A DNA stretch of 64,000 bases. Origin: Castor canadensis (lineage: Eukaryota > Chordata > Mammalia > Rodentia > Castoridae). The notes under the pieces are model-generated. The model was not told where the DNA came from and did no database searches. It saw nothing but the letters and a program-made list of their open reading frames with translations. A program made the position numbers and the translations under genes. The stretch covers positions 39,065,638-39,129,637 of the forward strand of contig NC_133398.1 in assembly GCF_047511655.1 (NCBI RefSeq), read 5' to 3'. Positions 34,898 through 46,364 of this stretch are shown here, in pieces. The number at the start of each line of letters is the position of its first letter. The first letter of the stretch is position 1.

Positions 34898-34983
34898 TTT
34901 CTTTGTTTTGTTTCCCAGTGGTTCTGGAGTTTGAACTTGAGGCCTTGCACCTGCACTCTATCACTTGAGCCATGCCTCCCAGC
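34898..34983 (-). mobile_element. ID-like SINE, antisense
   Basis: TTCTGGAGTTTGAACTTGAG then CTATCACTTGAGCCATGCCT. Confidence 0.7.
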
Positions 34984-35431
34984 TATTTCATATAAGAAAG
35001 TCTGGGAATATCTCTCTGGTGGCATATTTCAGGGTGTAAGCATTTGGTCTTTGGACCTTCTGAAAAGGATTTGGAAGAGAGGAAAATTAAGTATGACATG
35101 AGAGTGGAGGAGTAATTTTAGAGTAACAGTAAAATGAATGGAACATTAATCAGTATGTTATGTAACAGAATTATAGGCAAGGATAAACTGAGTTAAGTAG
35201 TGGATGTGATTGGAACAGAAGGGCACAAATAGCATGACATCACAGGGATGGCAAGTGAAGAGGCAGGACTTGGAGGTAGATAATGATTAGGTCTACCCTC
35301 TCCCTCCATTTTCACCTCACCCTATGTGAACAGATGCGTAATGTCATAATGACTGAGTAAATTGACCCTGGACCAAGACACATCTGGGATCAATTGAAAG
35401 GGACCTGGTTGCTCTATATCAAGAACATTTT

Positions 35432-35612
35432 AGCCAAACATGGTAGTACATGTATATAATCCTAGCACGCAGGAGAATCTTGAGTTTGAGGTCAGCCCAG
35501 GCTATATAGGAAGACCCTGTCTTGGGGGGTGGGGATCTTAGGACTAGAGGCATGGCTCAGTGATAGAATGTCTGCCTTGCAAGTATGCAAAACCCTGAGT
35601 TTAAGACCCAAA
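35432..35612 (+). mobile_element. B1-like (35432-35525) and ID-like (35538-35612) SINEs
   Basis: ATATAATCCTAGCACGCAGG and AGGAAGACCCTGTCTTGGGG in the first; GGCTCAGTGATAGAATGTCT in the second. Confidence 0.65.
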
Positions 35613-35792
35613 ATAAATTTCTTTGGTGTCTATAAAGGACATAAGCAAAAATTTTAACAGTTTTGAAGAAGGAAATATCATGGTGGTTGGGGCCACATTT
35701 TCACTTCCTCTTCAATGAAGGCTGCCTGTCTTACACAGAAACCTTTCAAACTAAGTAGTAGTAGCAAGCTTGCCTCCACAGAATATTCTTTT

Positions 35793-36028
35793 TTTTTTTT
35801 TTTTGTAGCCTCCAAATTTTTTTCCAGAGTGGTTGTACTAGTTTACATTCCCACCAGCAGTGTAAGAGGGTTCCTTTTTTCCCCACATCCTCGCCAACAC
35901 CTGTTGTTGGTGGTGTTGCTAATGATGGCTATTCTAACAGGGGTGAGGTGGAATCTTAGTATGGTCTTAATTTGCATTTCCTTTATTGCTAGAGATGGTG
36001 AACATTTTTTCATGTGTTTTTTGGCCAT
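35793..36028 (-). mobile_element. Short L1 fragment with 18-bp target-site duplication
   Basis: TCCACAGAATATTCTTTT at 35775-35792 and 36029-36046 is a perfect duplication. Between them, antisense L1 3'-end sequence (GTTTACATTCCCACCAGCAG, TAATTTGCATTTCCTTTATT) starts with a T-run. On the element's strand it is an internal L1 segment followed by poly(A). Confidence 0.9.
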
Positions 36029-36336
36029 TCCACAGAATATTCTTTTCCTACGTTTCTTAGCCTGCCCGCTCATGGTTTAAGAGAATTGTCATTGTTGTCA
36101 CTTGAAGTAGAAAGAGTCTCCTATTTGGAAGGGTTCATTCTAATCCCCACACATTCACTATAGTGTTTTGCCTAGCAAATATTGCTGAATTTTAACCTCT
36201 GTTTCTTGAATTTATTGAAGTGTGTTAAGTAATAATTTAACTTAGTCTTAATATTTACCTCTTTTTGACTTTTCACATCCTCGTGACCTAAAGTGTTTGG
36301 AGGCAGGAGAGGTTTTTTAAAATAGTAGTAGTACTT

Positions 36337-36364
36337 AGTATGTAAGTAATAGTACTTACATACT
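36337..36364. repeat. Perfect inverted repeat, 12-bp arms
   Basis: AGTATGTAAGTA, loop ATAG, TACTTACATACT. It sits in an AT-rich tract (36320-36445) where TAGTATGTAGTGAAA also occurs twice as a direct repeat. Confidence 0.9.
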
Positions 36365-36479
36365 TACTTAATAATATATAGTATGTAGTGAAATAATATA
36401 TTAGTAAGTACATACTAATATAATAATAGTATGTAGTGAAAGGTATGAACCATTTATAAGGGATATTGAGATTCCAGTA

Positions 36480-36950
36480 TAACAAGCTTTAGGTGTCTAG
36501 AAAAGAGTTGGAACAGATCAGATTGTGGAAGCCCCTGAACTCTAGCTAAGATTTTATTCCATGGGTGAATGGAGAGACAGTGGCTCAAGAATTTTTAGCA
36601 GGGCTGATGTGGTTGGAGTAATGCTCCAGGGAGAGCCATTATAGGAGGTTAGTGCCATGGTATACCATGAGCGATAATTAAGGACTAAACCAGGACAGTG
36701 GCAGGAAAAGGATGAGGAGGAGAGAGATGTAAGACATCTTACGGGTAGAATCTGTAGATGATGACATGCTCAGATTTAATCTGTTGCAGAGTAGTAAGTC
36801 AAATTGATACTGATGTCTTGAACCTGGGTAATGGGAAAGCAGAAGACTGAAAGAGAAAATGAGTTCACTTTTGTGCTTTCACCAATTAGTAGACATTTGA
36901 GAGAGGGTAAAGATTGAAGTGATTTGGGTGTCATTCATATATAAGGGATT
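36480..36950 (+). mobile_element. Old L2-like mammalian repeat
   Basis: Phrases such as GATTTTATTCCATGGGTGAA, CAGGGCTGATGTGGTTGGAG and TATAGGAGGTTAGTGCCATG follow a common mammalian repeat (L2-associated, antisense to the LINE). Family tentative. Confidence 0.4.
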
Positions 36951-37648
36951 ACTGAAATTGTTATATTACTAGGGAGGACAAGGCACCCTTGACTTGAATC
37001 CTTTGAACCTTTCCAAAAATTGAAAAATTTGTATTGTACATCTGTTTCCTGGACAGGATTGTGGGGGTGGTTTGGGAAGCAGTTCTTAATTCTTAATAGA
37101 TTTTCAAAGGGTATACTGTGAACCAAAAGTGACTAAGGACCTTTGATCCTGAAAGAAGGGCTAAGTATAGAACACCTTTATTTATAAGGCAAGAACTGCT
37201 TCAGAAGAAGCAGGGAACTCAGGAAAACCAGGAGAGTACAGAAAATAATTAAAGAAAGGGGGAAGTTAGGGGAGCATGGCTTAAAAAGAAGAGTGTGAGG
37301 TATTTGATTTTAACTGTACATTCACTTCCCATCATTGATATTCTCTAGCCAAAGACTACAGCGATCTGCCTAACGTAGAACAAGTATATATAATTGCTCA
37401 TTCCAGTTAGGGAGAATCTACACTATAGGGTGGGGGTGGGGAACCCTCTTAGTGAGAGGATGCTAGAAAGAATGTAAAAGATTGAGGGTTGTGTCAGGTG
37501 TTTGGGAGAAGTCTTGAAACTTGAATCCAGAGCTTTGCTCTGGATTGGGATACTGTCAGGAAACAGGTGGCTGGTTCTCTATTTAGGTATTTTAGTCTTG
37601 TCTAGAAGGTGGTTAAAGGTGTTATTGGTAATGATGAAGCAATCATCT

Positions 37649-37843
37649 TTTTTTTTTTTTCTTTCAGGTTTGCTGGGCAGGTGCTATACTACTTGAGCCA
37701 CTCCACCAGCCCTGTTTTTGTGTTGGGTATTTTTGAGATAGGGTCTAGACCTCTTAACTATTTGCCTGGGCTGGCCTTAAAGATCCTCCTGGTCTCTGCC
37801 TCTGAGTAACTAGGATTATAGATGTGAGCCACCAGCGCACAGC
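37649..37843 (-). mobile_element. Composite B1-ID SINE, antisense
   Basis: T-run, CTGGGCAGGTGCTATACTAC, TTTGTGTTGGGTATTTTTGA linker, then reverse B1 ending GTGAGCCACCAGCGCACAGC. The ID lacks its B box. Confidence 0.8.
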
Positions 37844-37984
37844 ACAATAACTCTCATTACCTAGGTTAAGGGGATGGTTGATTCTTTTGTTGTTTAGACA
37901 GTATTCATATTTTGGTCTCTGTTCAAATATGATCACAGAATGGCCTTGTCTGATGCTGATGTTCTGGGAAGTTATTTTCACCAG

Positions 37985-38012
37985 ACACCTGATACCTGAT
38001 AGTATCAGGTGT
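37985..38012. repeat. Perfect inverted repeat, 11-bp arms
   Basis: ACACCTGATAC, loop CTGATA, GTATCAGGTGT. Confidence 0.9.
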
Positions 38013-38284
38013 ACTCCCTGGTATACAGCCACTTTTTGTTTTTTCACTATTTCCCAAAGTAATTATCAAATGTAGGTATACTGTTAAATTCATAGATGGA
38101 ATTAGTGGATCCTAATGAAGTAGACAAAGTAGACAAATAAATTTTGACTGCAATTTGCTGTCACATGGGAGGGGAACTTTGAAGCAGCCTAATTTCTGAA
38201 TGTAGGTAGCATCATGGTTGAGAAAATAGCTATAATATTATATCCCTGAGATTACATACTCAAATTCCTGAAATCATAAAAGCA

Positions 38285-38935
38285 GAATATGAGCCAGGTG
38301 TCAATGGCTCATGTCTGTAATCCTGGCTACTCAAGAGGCAGAGATCAGGAGGTTCATGGTTTGAAGCCAGCCCAGGCAAATAGTTAGTGAGACCTTATCT
38401 CGAAAATGCCCAACACACTGAGGCCAATAGGAAAAGGGGAACAGGTACTAGAGAAAAGGTTAGATCAAAAAGAATTAACCTAGAAGGTAACACCCACACA
38501 CAGGAAATCAATGTGAGTCAATGCCCTGTACAGTTATCCTTATCTCAAGCAGCAAAAACCCTTGTCCCTTCCTGTTACTGCTTATACTCTCTCTACAACA
38601 AAATTAGAAATAAGGGCAAAATAGTTTCTGCTGGGTATTGAGGGGGTGGGGGGGGAGAGGGAGAGGGCGAGGGCGGAGTGGGTGGTAAGGGAGGAGGTGG
38701 GGGCAGGGGGGAGAAATGAACCAAGCCTTGTATGCACATATGAATAATAAAAGAAAAAGAAAAAAAATAAAAAAATAAAAAATATTAACAATACAAAAGA
38801 AAAAAAGGAAAAAAAAAGAAAAAAAAATGCCCAACACAAAAAAGAGCTGGTGGTGTGGCTCAAGTGGCAGAGTGCCTACCTAGCATAAATGCGAGGCTCT
38901 GAATTCAAGCCCCAGTACCACCAAAAGAAAAAAAA
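38285..38935 (+). mobile_element. Composite B1-ID SINE split by a nested L1
   Basis: B1-like half 38285-38417, ID half 38839-38935. Removing the L1 and one duplicate restores the typical linker AAAATGCCCAACACAAAAAA between monomers. Confidence 0.9.
38418..38823 (+). mobile_element. 5'-truncated L1 3' end nested in a SINE
   Basis: AAAATGCCCAACACA at 38403-38417 and 38824-38838 is a perfect 15-bp duplication. The insert ends in a G-rich polypurine tract (38641-38715), GCACATATGAATAATAAAAG and a long A-rich tail. Its sequence from 38570 on matches the L1 copy at 52133. Confidence 0.9.
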
Positions 38936-39079
38936 GCAAAATATTAAACTCTACTTGATACATAGGGATGCAAAATACCACATACAGTTTTGCGCTGGCC
39001 ATATTTTATTCAGGTCTCCTTGTTTTACTATTTTATTTTCCCAAAGGGATATCTTTTAGAAAACGCTTTGCAATACTTA

Positions 39080-40058
39080 CAGAGGACTGGAGGGTGTAGC
39101 TCAGTGGTAGAGTACTTGTCTAGTGTGTGTAAGGCATGGGCTAGATCCCTAGCACCTCAAATAAAAACAACAAAAAACAGGTGTAGTGGTTCATGCCTAC
39201 AATCCCAGTTACTCGGGAGGATCCTGAGTTCAAGCCCAGCCTGAGCAACATAGCAAGACACCATCTCAGGAAAAAAATGCTTGTAGAATTCTTGGACTCC
39301 CTGCCCCTCCAGGTATACTCTGTTTTCTTACCTGCATTGACAGGTTAGCAGCATTCTTATTTAAATGATCCACCTATTTGTTTATTTGGTTGTTTGTTTA
39401 TTTATTTATTTATTGGTGGGCCTGAGGTTTGAGCTCAGCTTTGCAGTTGCGAAGCAGGTGCTCTGTTGCTTGAACCACACCTCCAATTCAATCTACCTGT
39501 TTATTGTAGTTAGGCTAGAACTGTGCTAACTGGTTAACTAGTAAAAGATATTCAGATTCCCATCTTCATCTTATTTTTAGAATATCTGACTATATTTAGA
39601 GGAAGATTTTAGGTGTGGCAGTGCTAGATGTTGGCAAGTTCCTTGCTGGGGCACACATGCAGAAAAGTTTCTGGGTTGGAAACAGTTGTGGCAATTGTTT
39701 GTGCCCCTGACATGTGATGGCATTAGAGTTATTTTTCTTTCTTCTCTTTTTTTTTTTTTTTTTTTTCCTTTTGTTTGGTGTGACTGGGATTTAAACTCTA
39801 TCTCTTGATCCACACCTTCAGTACTTTCTTGTCTTTATCTTTGAGAAGGCCTTGCTTGACTCAGATAGATGTGGGCCCCAGGAATCCTATTTAGCATAGT
39901 GCTTTTCAGACTTAGGGTTAGCTTCTATATGTGAGGAAGCTAATGGTGGGAATGTTAGGGCTTTGACTGGAGGTATAGCTCAGTGATAGAACACTTGCCT
40001 CTCATGGCAAGGCGTTGTGTTTGAGCTTTAGCTCTGCAAAAAGCAAAAAAAAAAAAGT
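39080..40058. mobile_element. SINE cluster
   Basis: ID sense 39080-39170; B1-like sense 39176-39277; ID antisense 39387-39488 with a (TTTA)n tail; truncated ID antisense 39745-39823 with a 22-nt T-run; ID sense 39964-40058. 39489-39744 and 39824-39963 show nothing recognisable. Confidence 0.7.
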
Positions 40059-40598
40059 GGGGTAGGGAGAGTGCTGAGTAGCAGTCCTATGGATGGATTC
40101 AAGACTTTATGTAGGATAGCTTTCCTCAATAAGGAGGTTGGTGATGTTTCAGGTGGTTTCTTTGTTTACCACATATTACAAGATATTTCACTTAGCTCAC
40201 CTCTGTTCTGTAGGTCCCAGAAAATGCACCATTTCCCTCCTACATCGCCAGTTATTGTGACAATCAGACACACATAGAAGTACACACAGACACTTGCATG
40301 CATTTTCAGACATTTGCACTACAGTTGACAACCACTGAAGAACTTGAAGGGCTCTGAGTGATCATATCTGAAGTGATCTGAGCCCTTTATTTTAGGTATA
40401 GTTTGAGGTTTAGGATGCTGAGTATTCAACAGAGGGGAGGAACATTGATGCTGAGTTCTTGACCTTTTTTCTATCTGGATCCTTGATAGGCATAGAAAGA
40501 GGAATTTATTTTTCAAATGTTTATGTGTATATTCCTTTGCGTATTTCCAGTGCTAGCATGAAAGCCAGAGTCTTATATGTTTTAGTCAAGCCCTAGGT

Positions 40599-41225
40599 CT
40601 TTTTTTTTTTTTTCTTTAGACCTTGGTTTTTTTGAAATGAGGTTTTACTATGTAGGTCAGGCTAGCCTGAAATTCAGGACCTTCCTGCCTCTGCCTCCTG
40701 ACTGGGAGGTGGTACAGGTGTGTACTACCACACCCAACTGGACCTTTTTCTATTAAAATGAGATCAGTACCCGGATCTGATTTAAGATCCAGATGGGAAT
40801 GTAGCTCAGTGGTAGAGCATGTGCTCAGCCTGTGCAATACCCTGAAATAAAGTAAGAGATTAGATAACTGTGAGCTTTTTCTGGTAACATGTAGGAGTAT
40901 TGCTTTCCTGCCTGTACCTTAAGCACAGGACTCTTTATGCTTTGTTTCTCCTTTTGAGATAAAAGGAAAAACTGGCCCAGAATTGGCAAATAATCTCAAT
41001 CCAGTTGAATAACATTTGGCTTCCACTTGAATTACCCTATTTGTCTTTGGATCTGGAATCCCCTATCCCTTTCATTTGTTAGATGGAGGTGTTCCTATCA
41101 GGATGTCCATCTGTTTATGTCTGCCTCCCCAACACACACACATACACCTCTGGTGCTGGAGATCAAACTAAGGGCCTTGCTCATGCTAAACTAGTGCTCT
41201 ACCACTGAGTTACATCCACTGCCCC
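40599..41225. mobile_element. SINEs: B1-like antisense, ID sense fragment, ID antisense
   Basis: B1-like 40599-40739 (ACTATGTAGGTCAGGCTAGC); ID 40790-40850 (GTAGCTCAGTGGTAGAGCAT), truncated before the B box; ID antisense 41151-41225 (GCTCTACCACTGAGTTACAT). 40851-41150 is unassigned. Confidence 0.65.
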
Positions 41226-41474
41226 ATCAGGACATCTTTTAATATGGGAAAGATTGGACTATTATTTACATCTGGTCTAGAATGTAGTGGGACAATTTTG
41301 TGGTTTGCATTGCATTTATTAAATCTGTAAACAGTTTTTGCATTCCTTGTCTGTATAGCAAGTACTGCCTGGTGTGGGGTTTTAGGGATATAAAAATAAA
41401 TCTCACCTAGAAAGAGCTGGAAGAACTGTAAAGGTAATGGGGTCTCAACCACTGATCTCCAACCAATTCTTCTT

Positions 41475-41570
41475 TTATAGTGAGGGAAATAGACCCAAAG
41501 GAGAAAAGTGATGTACTTGAGATTCTGTAAGTAGATAGAAGCACAGTTAAATTTGGGTCCTTATTCCTTG
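41475..41570 (+). mobile_element. MIR relic
   Basis: TTTTATAGTGAGGGAAATAG ... GTAAGTAGATAGAAGCACAG ... TTTGGGTCC follow the MIR core. Confidence 0.4.
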
Positions 41571-41710
41571 TCAGAATTCTTTTTACCCAGTACTTCTCAG
41601 AGTTTTTTGCTGAAATTCCCCTAATGGCAGAAGACGAATCAGTGTGTATTTGAGCCAGTGTGAAATTTCATTGAAGTTCCAAGAATATCTTAAATATTCT
41701 TGTGTATCTT

Positions 41711-41843
41711 GTGTGTGTGTGTGTGTGTGTGTGTGTATTCATGATTCTGTTAATATACTGGGTAGGGTTAGCTGGCAGTGTAGCTCAATGATAGAGTACA
41801 TAGATAGCATACATAAGGCTCTTGGTTTGATTCCCAGAAACAC
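41711..41843 (+). repeat. (GT)13 microsatellite (41711-41736) and ID SINE (41767-41843)
   Basis: The ID carries GTGTAGCTCAATGATAGAGT and GGTTTGATTCCCAG. Confidence 0.7.
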
Positions 41844-42186
41844 TTACACATACTGTGTTGGGGCATAGAAGTTCATCTCTTGATTAAATTAATGTATAAA
41901 AAACACAGCACCAACCCATATACATAAGTCCTAACCTCCACTTTGCTTACCTAGGATAAAGTTAATTACAATGTAAATGCCTCATTAGCAGTACCAACCA
42001 TGAGTGTTCCTACAAGGAAGAAGTCATTCACAGCTAGCATATTCAGAGAGGATTTCCTAAGGGGGAAATCATTTGATGGGAAGGAAATGGGTGGTCCGTC
42101 CTACAGCAGAATTGGGAAAGTACCAGGACTGTGAAGGGACTTGAAGTGGACCCATTTGACTGATGCAGAACAGAAGCTATGGGGAA
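41844..42186. other. No element recognised
   Basis: Plain intronic sequence. Confidence 0.4.
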
Positions 42187-42279
42187 AAGGCTGGTAGAGT
42201 GGCTCAAATGATAGAGTGCCTACCTAGCAAGCATGAGGCCTTGAGTTCAAACCCCAGGACCACCAAAAAAAAAACCAAC
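42187..42279 (+). mobile_element. ID-like SINE with near-perfect duplication
   Basis: GAAGCTATGGGGAAA and GAAACTATAGGGAAA flank it (2 mismatches). Confidence 0.8.
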
Positions 42280-42779
42280 CAAACAACGAAACTATAGGGA
42301 AAGAAAGACTATGACTCAGTTACTGGGAGTTGGATGGCAAGGGCTGTTGTGTCTCGCATGATTTATTTTTTTTTTCCCCTTTGGTTCATGTCTGCCCTTT
42401 AATAATTAATAACTATTTTAATAATTAATAATTCTGTTAATCCCCTTTTTTAATGGAGAATTGAAGTCATATGCCTGGCAACATGGCGTCTGGTAAATTT
42501 AGAGTCTGTTTCTGCAGCCCTATAGTGGGAAATGAGTAAACCTGGATTGCCAAGAGCTGTGCTTTTCTAGGAGGTACTTCACAGGACCTCTGCCTGGGGA
42601 AAGTTAATAAGACAGTCTAGTTACTTCTGATGGTTCCTTGCCTTCTTTGGGTCCTTGTCCTCCCCTGTTCCCAAGCAGAATTACTCAAATGGCTTTCATA
42701 TCACTAAAGGAATAAAAAAGTTCCTTTAGCTAATCATGGCTTCTTTTACTAATCCACTGGATTTTGTTGTTTGTTTTGT
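42280..42779. other. No element recognised
   Basis: Holds a short AT direct repeat, TTTAATAATTAATAA, twice between 42399 and 42434. Confidence 0.4.
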
Positions 42780-43312
42780 TTTAGTTTTGTTTTTGTTTTC
42801 AGTACTGGAATTTGAATTCAGGGACTTCACATTGAGCAACTTCATCAGCACATTTTTTGTGATGGGTTTTTTCAAGATAGGGTCTCAGGAACTCTTTGCC
42901 TGGGGTTGACTTTGAACCATGATCTTCCTGATCTGTGTCTCCTGAGTAGCTAGGATTACAGGCATGAGCCACTGATACCCGGTTCAATCTACTGTTTTAA
43001 ATTGGTATTTGAATTCTAGCGGCTTAGGCCTTTGTTTCCCAAGTATGACCCATGAACTACCTGTATCTCTAACACTTGATGTATGTGTTGAAAATGCAGT
43101 TTGCCAGGACTGGAGGTGTGGCTCAAGCAATAGAGTGTGTGTCTAACAAAGAGCAAAGCCCTGAGTTCAAACCCCAGTACCACCACAAAAAAAGTTTAAA
43201 AATGCAGATTCGTAGCTGGGCATGGTGGATGGTACAGGCTTATCCCAGTTTGGGGCCAGCCTGAGCTACATTAGTGAAACCCTATGTTAAATCAATCAAT
43301 CAATCAATCAAT
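42780..43312. mobile_element. SINE cluster
   Basis: Composite B1-dID antisense 42780-42983; ID-like sense 43107-43194; B1-like sense 43213-43289 whose tail became (AATC)n (43290-43312). Confidence 0.75.
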
Positions 43313-43826
43313 AAATGGATTTATAGATAGGTGGATGGATTATATAAATTAAATACATACATACATAAAGTGAGTAGTTTTTGGATAGCAGAGTCAGAAA
43401 GAATATTAAATAAGATCCATAGTTCCTAGAAATATGTAAATGCTTAAACTGTTGATATAATTAATAGTGGTAGTTGGTAGTACAGGGAATGGTTAGTGGT
43501 TCTAGGCTTTAGATATATCTCTGGCCAAATTCCAGTACATTTAAGGTAAGATGGGAGCATTTCTTTGTCCTGTAAATGGTTGCTTTCTATATTGCCATTT
43601 ACATCCTAAATAACTAACCATTTAGAAATTGTTTACTTAAATATATAAATTATATACAAGGAAGTACAGTTAGTAAATTATATGACATTAAACTTTGCTA
43701 TAGAAGGTATATAGATAAAAGTAAAATATTTTTCTGTGTACTAGATAATAGTAACAACTAGTTCTCAAAAAGATGTAGCAGAACAGAAACATACATACTT
43801 ACCACTAAAACTCTTAAAAGTAGTTT
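43313..43826. other. AT-rich, no element recognised
   Basis: Contains short ATAC/GGAT microsatellite runs (43325-43372), nothing else. Confidence 0.4.
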
Positions 43827-44914
43827 GGGGGCTGGGCATCCAGAGGTGGGAAGTAGAGGCAAGAGAATTAGGAATTTGAAGCCAGCTTGGGCTAAAAGTT
43901 CAGACCTTGTCTCAAAAAAGAAAGGAGAAAAAGCACTTGGCATTATGCTTCATTTATTTGTTTGTTTTTGTGGTGCTGGGGATCAAAGCCATGACCTCCT
44001 ACATGAGCAGGAAGGTATAGCACCTCCACTGAGTTAATATTTGCTGAATGAAGAGACTATAAATATACCACCTTTGAACTTAACATTTTCCTGTTCTTGT
44101 CTCATCCTGTTTTTGTTGTTGGGGATTGCACTGAGCTGCAGCCCCAGCTCCATGGGTTTGTATTTTCATACCTGGATATTTATCCAAAAGAGAACCCTTA
44201 TTAAAAAAAAAGAAACCAAGAAGAAGAAAATAAACAGCTGGGCATCTATGGCTCACACCTGTAATCCTAGCAACTCAGGAAGCAGAGATCAGGAGGATCT
44301 CAGTTCAAAGCCTCTGGGCAAACAGTTTGCCAGACCTTATCTCAAAAAAGCCTATCACAAAATAGGGCTAGTAGAGTGGCTCAAGGTGTAGGCCCTGAGT
44401 TCAAACCCCAATACCACAAAAAAAAGAAAAAAGAAAAAAACTTTTATCTAAATGCTAACCATAGAATACCTAAGTAGATTGTGGTAAATCAAGTCCAAAT
44501 GGTATTATATAGGCATTAATTTGCAAAGTACTTGATATGCTAAGTAAAATGAGATACAAAACTTTGTCTCTGATGATAAGTATGCACAGTGACAATGTGC
44601 TTATGGTTGAGAACCAAACAGGAACCTGACACCTGAAAAACATTTTTTTTTCTTCATTTTATCTATTTTGAGACAGCCTTGGACTGGAAATGTGGCTCAA
44701 GCAGTAGAACATCTGCTTTGCAAGCTCAAAGCCCTGAGTTCAAACCCCACTTCCACCAAAAAAATCAAAACAAAAATCCCAAAACTTTCTTGAGACAGTC
44801 TCGGTATATATCTCCAGGTTGTCCTGGAACTCACTCACCAGGCTTGAGATTCTCTTGATCTCTGCCTGCTAAAATAGCTGGGATCACAGGCATGCACCAC
44901 CATGCCTGGCCAAG
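43827..44914. mobile_element. SINE cluster including an ID nested in a B1
   Basis: B1-like sense 43827-43924; ID antisense 43955-44036; composite B1-dID sense 44236-44440; antisense B1-like 44668-44914 interrupted by a sense ID (44684-44768). TTGAGACAG is repeated on both sides of that ID. 44441-44667 holds nothing recognisable. Confidence 0.7.
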
Positions 44915-45088
44915 AGAGAGGATTTTAAGTGGTCTTTCTTGGATTTTAATTTTCTCTTATAGTTGGTAAAGTATTGTTTGTCTAATCACTCATTTTTAGA
45001 AATGTTTTTGTCTACATAAACCTTGTTTTTTCTTAGCTTAAAACAATGGTTAGAGGGAGTAGAGGAACTCCCTCTCAGTAACACAAGG

Positions 45089-45173
45089 AGGGGGTGGGGG
45101 CAGGGGAGCAAGGGGGAAAAATGACCCAAACAATGCGTACATGTGAATAAATGAATAATAATTAAAAAAAAAA
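45089..45173 (+). mobile_element. Short L1 3'-UTR end
   Basis: AGGGGGTGGGGGCAGGGG, then AATGACCCAAACAATGCGTA and GTGAATAA... with an A-tail, parallel to the L1 3' ends at 38418 and 52133. AACACAAGG (45080-45088) and AACACGAGG (45174-45182) may be its duplication with one change. Confidence 0.6.
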
Positions 45174-45219
45174 AACACGAGGGGTTTTTGTTTTTGCATT
45201 ACTGGGATTTTTTTTTGGC

Positions 45220-46364
45220 AGGGGGGTTGTTTTTAGTACTGGAATTTGAGCTCAGGGCCTTGTGTGCTTGGTAGACAGGTACTCTACCACTTGAGCCATG
45301 TCCTAAATCCTTTTTTTGCTCTAGTTATTTTTATATAGAATCTAGTGTTTGTCAAGACCAGACTCTAAGCATGATCTATGCTTCCCACACAGTTGGAACC
45401 ATAGATATGTGCCACCAGGCCTGGCTTATTCATTGAGATGAGGTCTTGATAACTTTTTCTACCAGTCCTTAAAGCTTTTAATCTCTTAATGTATCAGATA
45501 TGTAATTAATACATAATTGCAATATCTGTTCTCCAGTAATTTATAGTTTAGAAGTAAGTTTAGTAAAGTAAAAGGCTTTTTTTTTTTTTGGCTATACTGG
45601 GTTTAAACTCAGGGCCCACACCTTGAGCCACTCTACTGGCCCTTTTTTTGTGATGGGCTTTTTTAAGATAGGGTCTCAAGAGCTATTTGCCTGGTTCAAA
45701 CCAGGTCTTTCTGAGTAGCTAGATTATAGGCGTGAGCCACCGGCATCTGGCCACGTAGAAAGCTTTATGTTGAGAACACAGTGCTGAGAGTATCATATTG
45801 AAATTTTCTTCTGAATAATTTATGTGTTGGCTGTTAGCATCCTGAGTGCCATAGAATTGATTTCCGTCTTCCATAGGAAGAAATAAGGGCAGAGGGCAGG
45901 AGGCATAGTTTAAAGGGTAGAGTGCTTGCGCTTGCCTAGCAGGCACAAAGCCCAGAGTCCAAACCCCAGTACCTCCAAAAAAAAGAAAATTAAAAATAAA
46001 GAGGAAGAAGTAAGGATTTATGTGAAATCAAAGTAGTAGACTATTCCTTTTATTTGGACTTTTTTTTTTTCCAGTGTTAGGATCGAATTAAGGGCCTTGC
46101 ACATACTAAGGAAGTGCCCCACTACTGGAGACTACATCCCCAGTCCTCATTTACCTTTATATATTTGCTTGATTGGATGGTATCACTTAGAAAATAGGTG
46201 ATGGTATCTGTCATCATATAAAAGCAGTACTAAATTGTATTCTCATTGTACAGCCTAAATTTTTTTGTTTGTTTGGTTGGTTGGTTGGTTTTTGGTTCCT
46301 GGGGATCAAACCCAGGGCTTGCGCATGCTAGGAAAGTATTCTGCCACTCAGCTACATCCCCAGC
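45220..46364. mobile_element. SINE cluster
   Basis: ID-B1' antisense 45220-45426; composite antisense 45579-45752; ID-like sense 45888-45988; ID antisense 46060-46147; ID antisense 46264-46364 with (GGTT)n at its tail. Confidence 0.7.
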
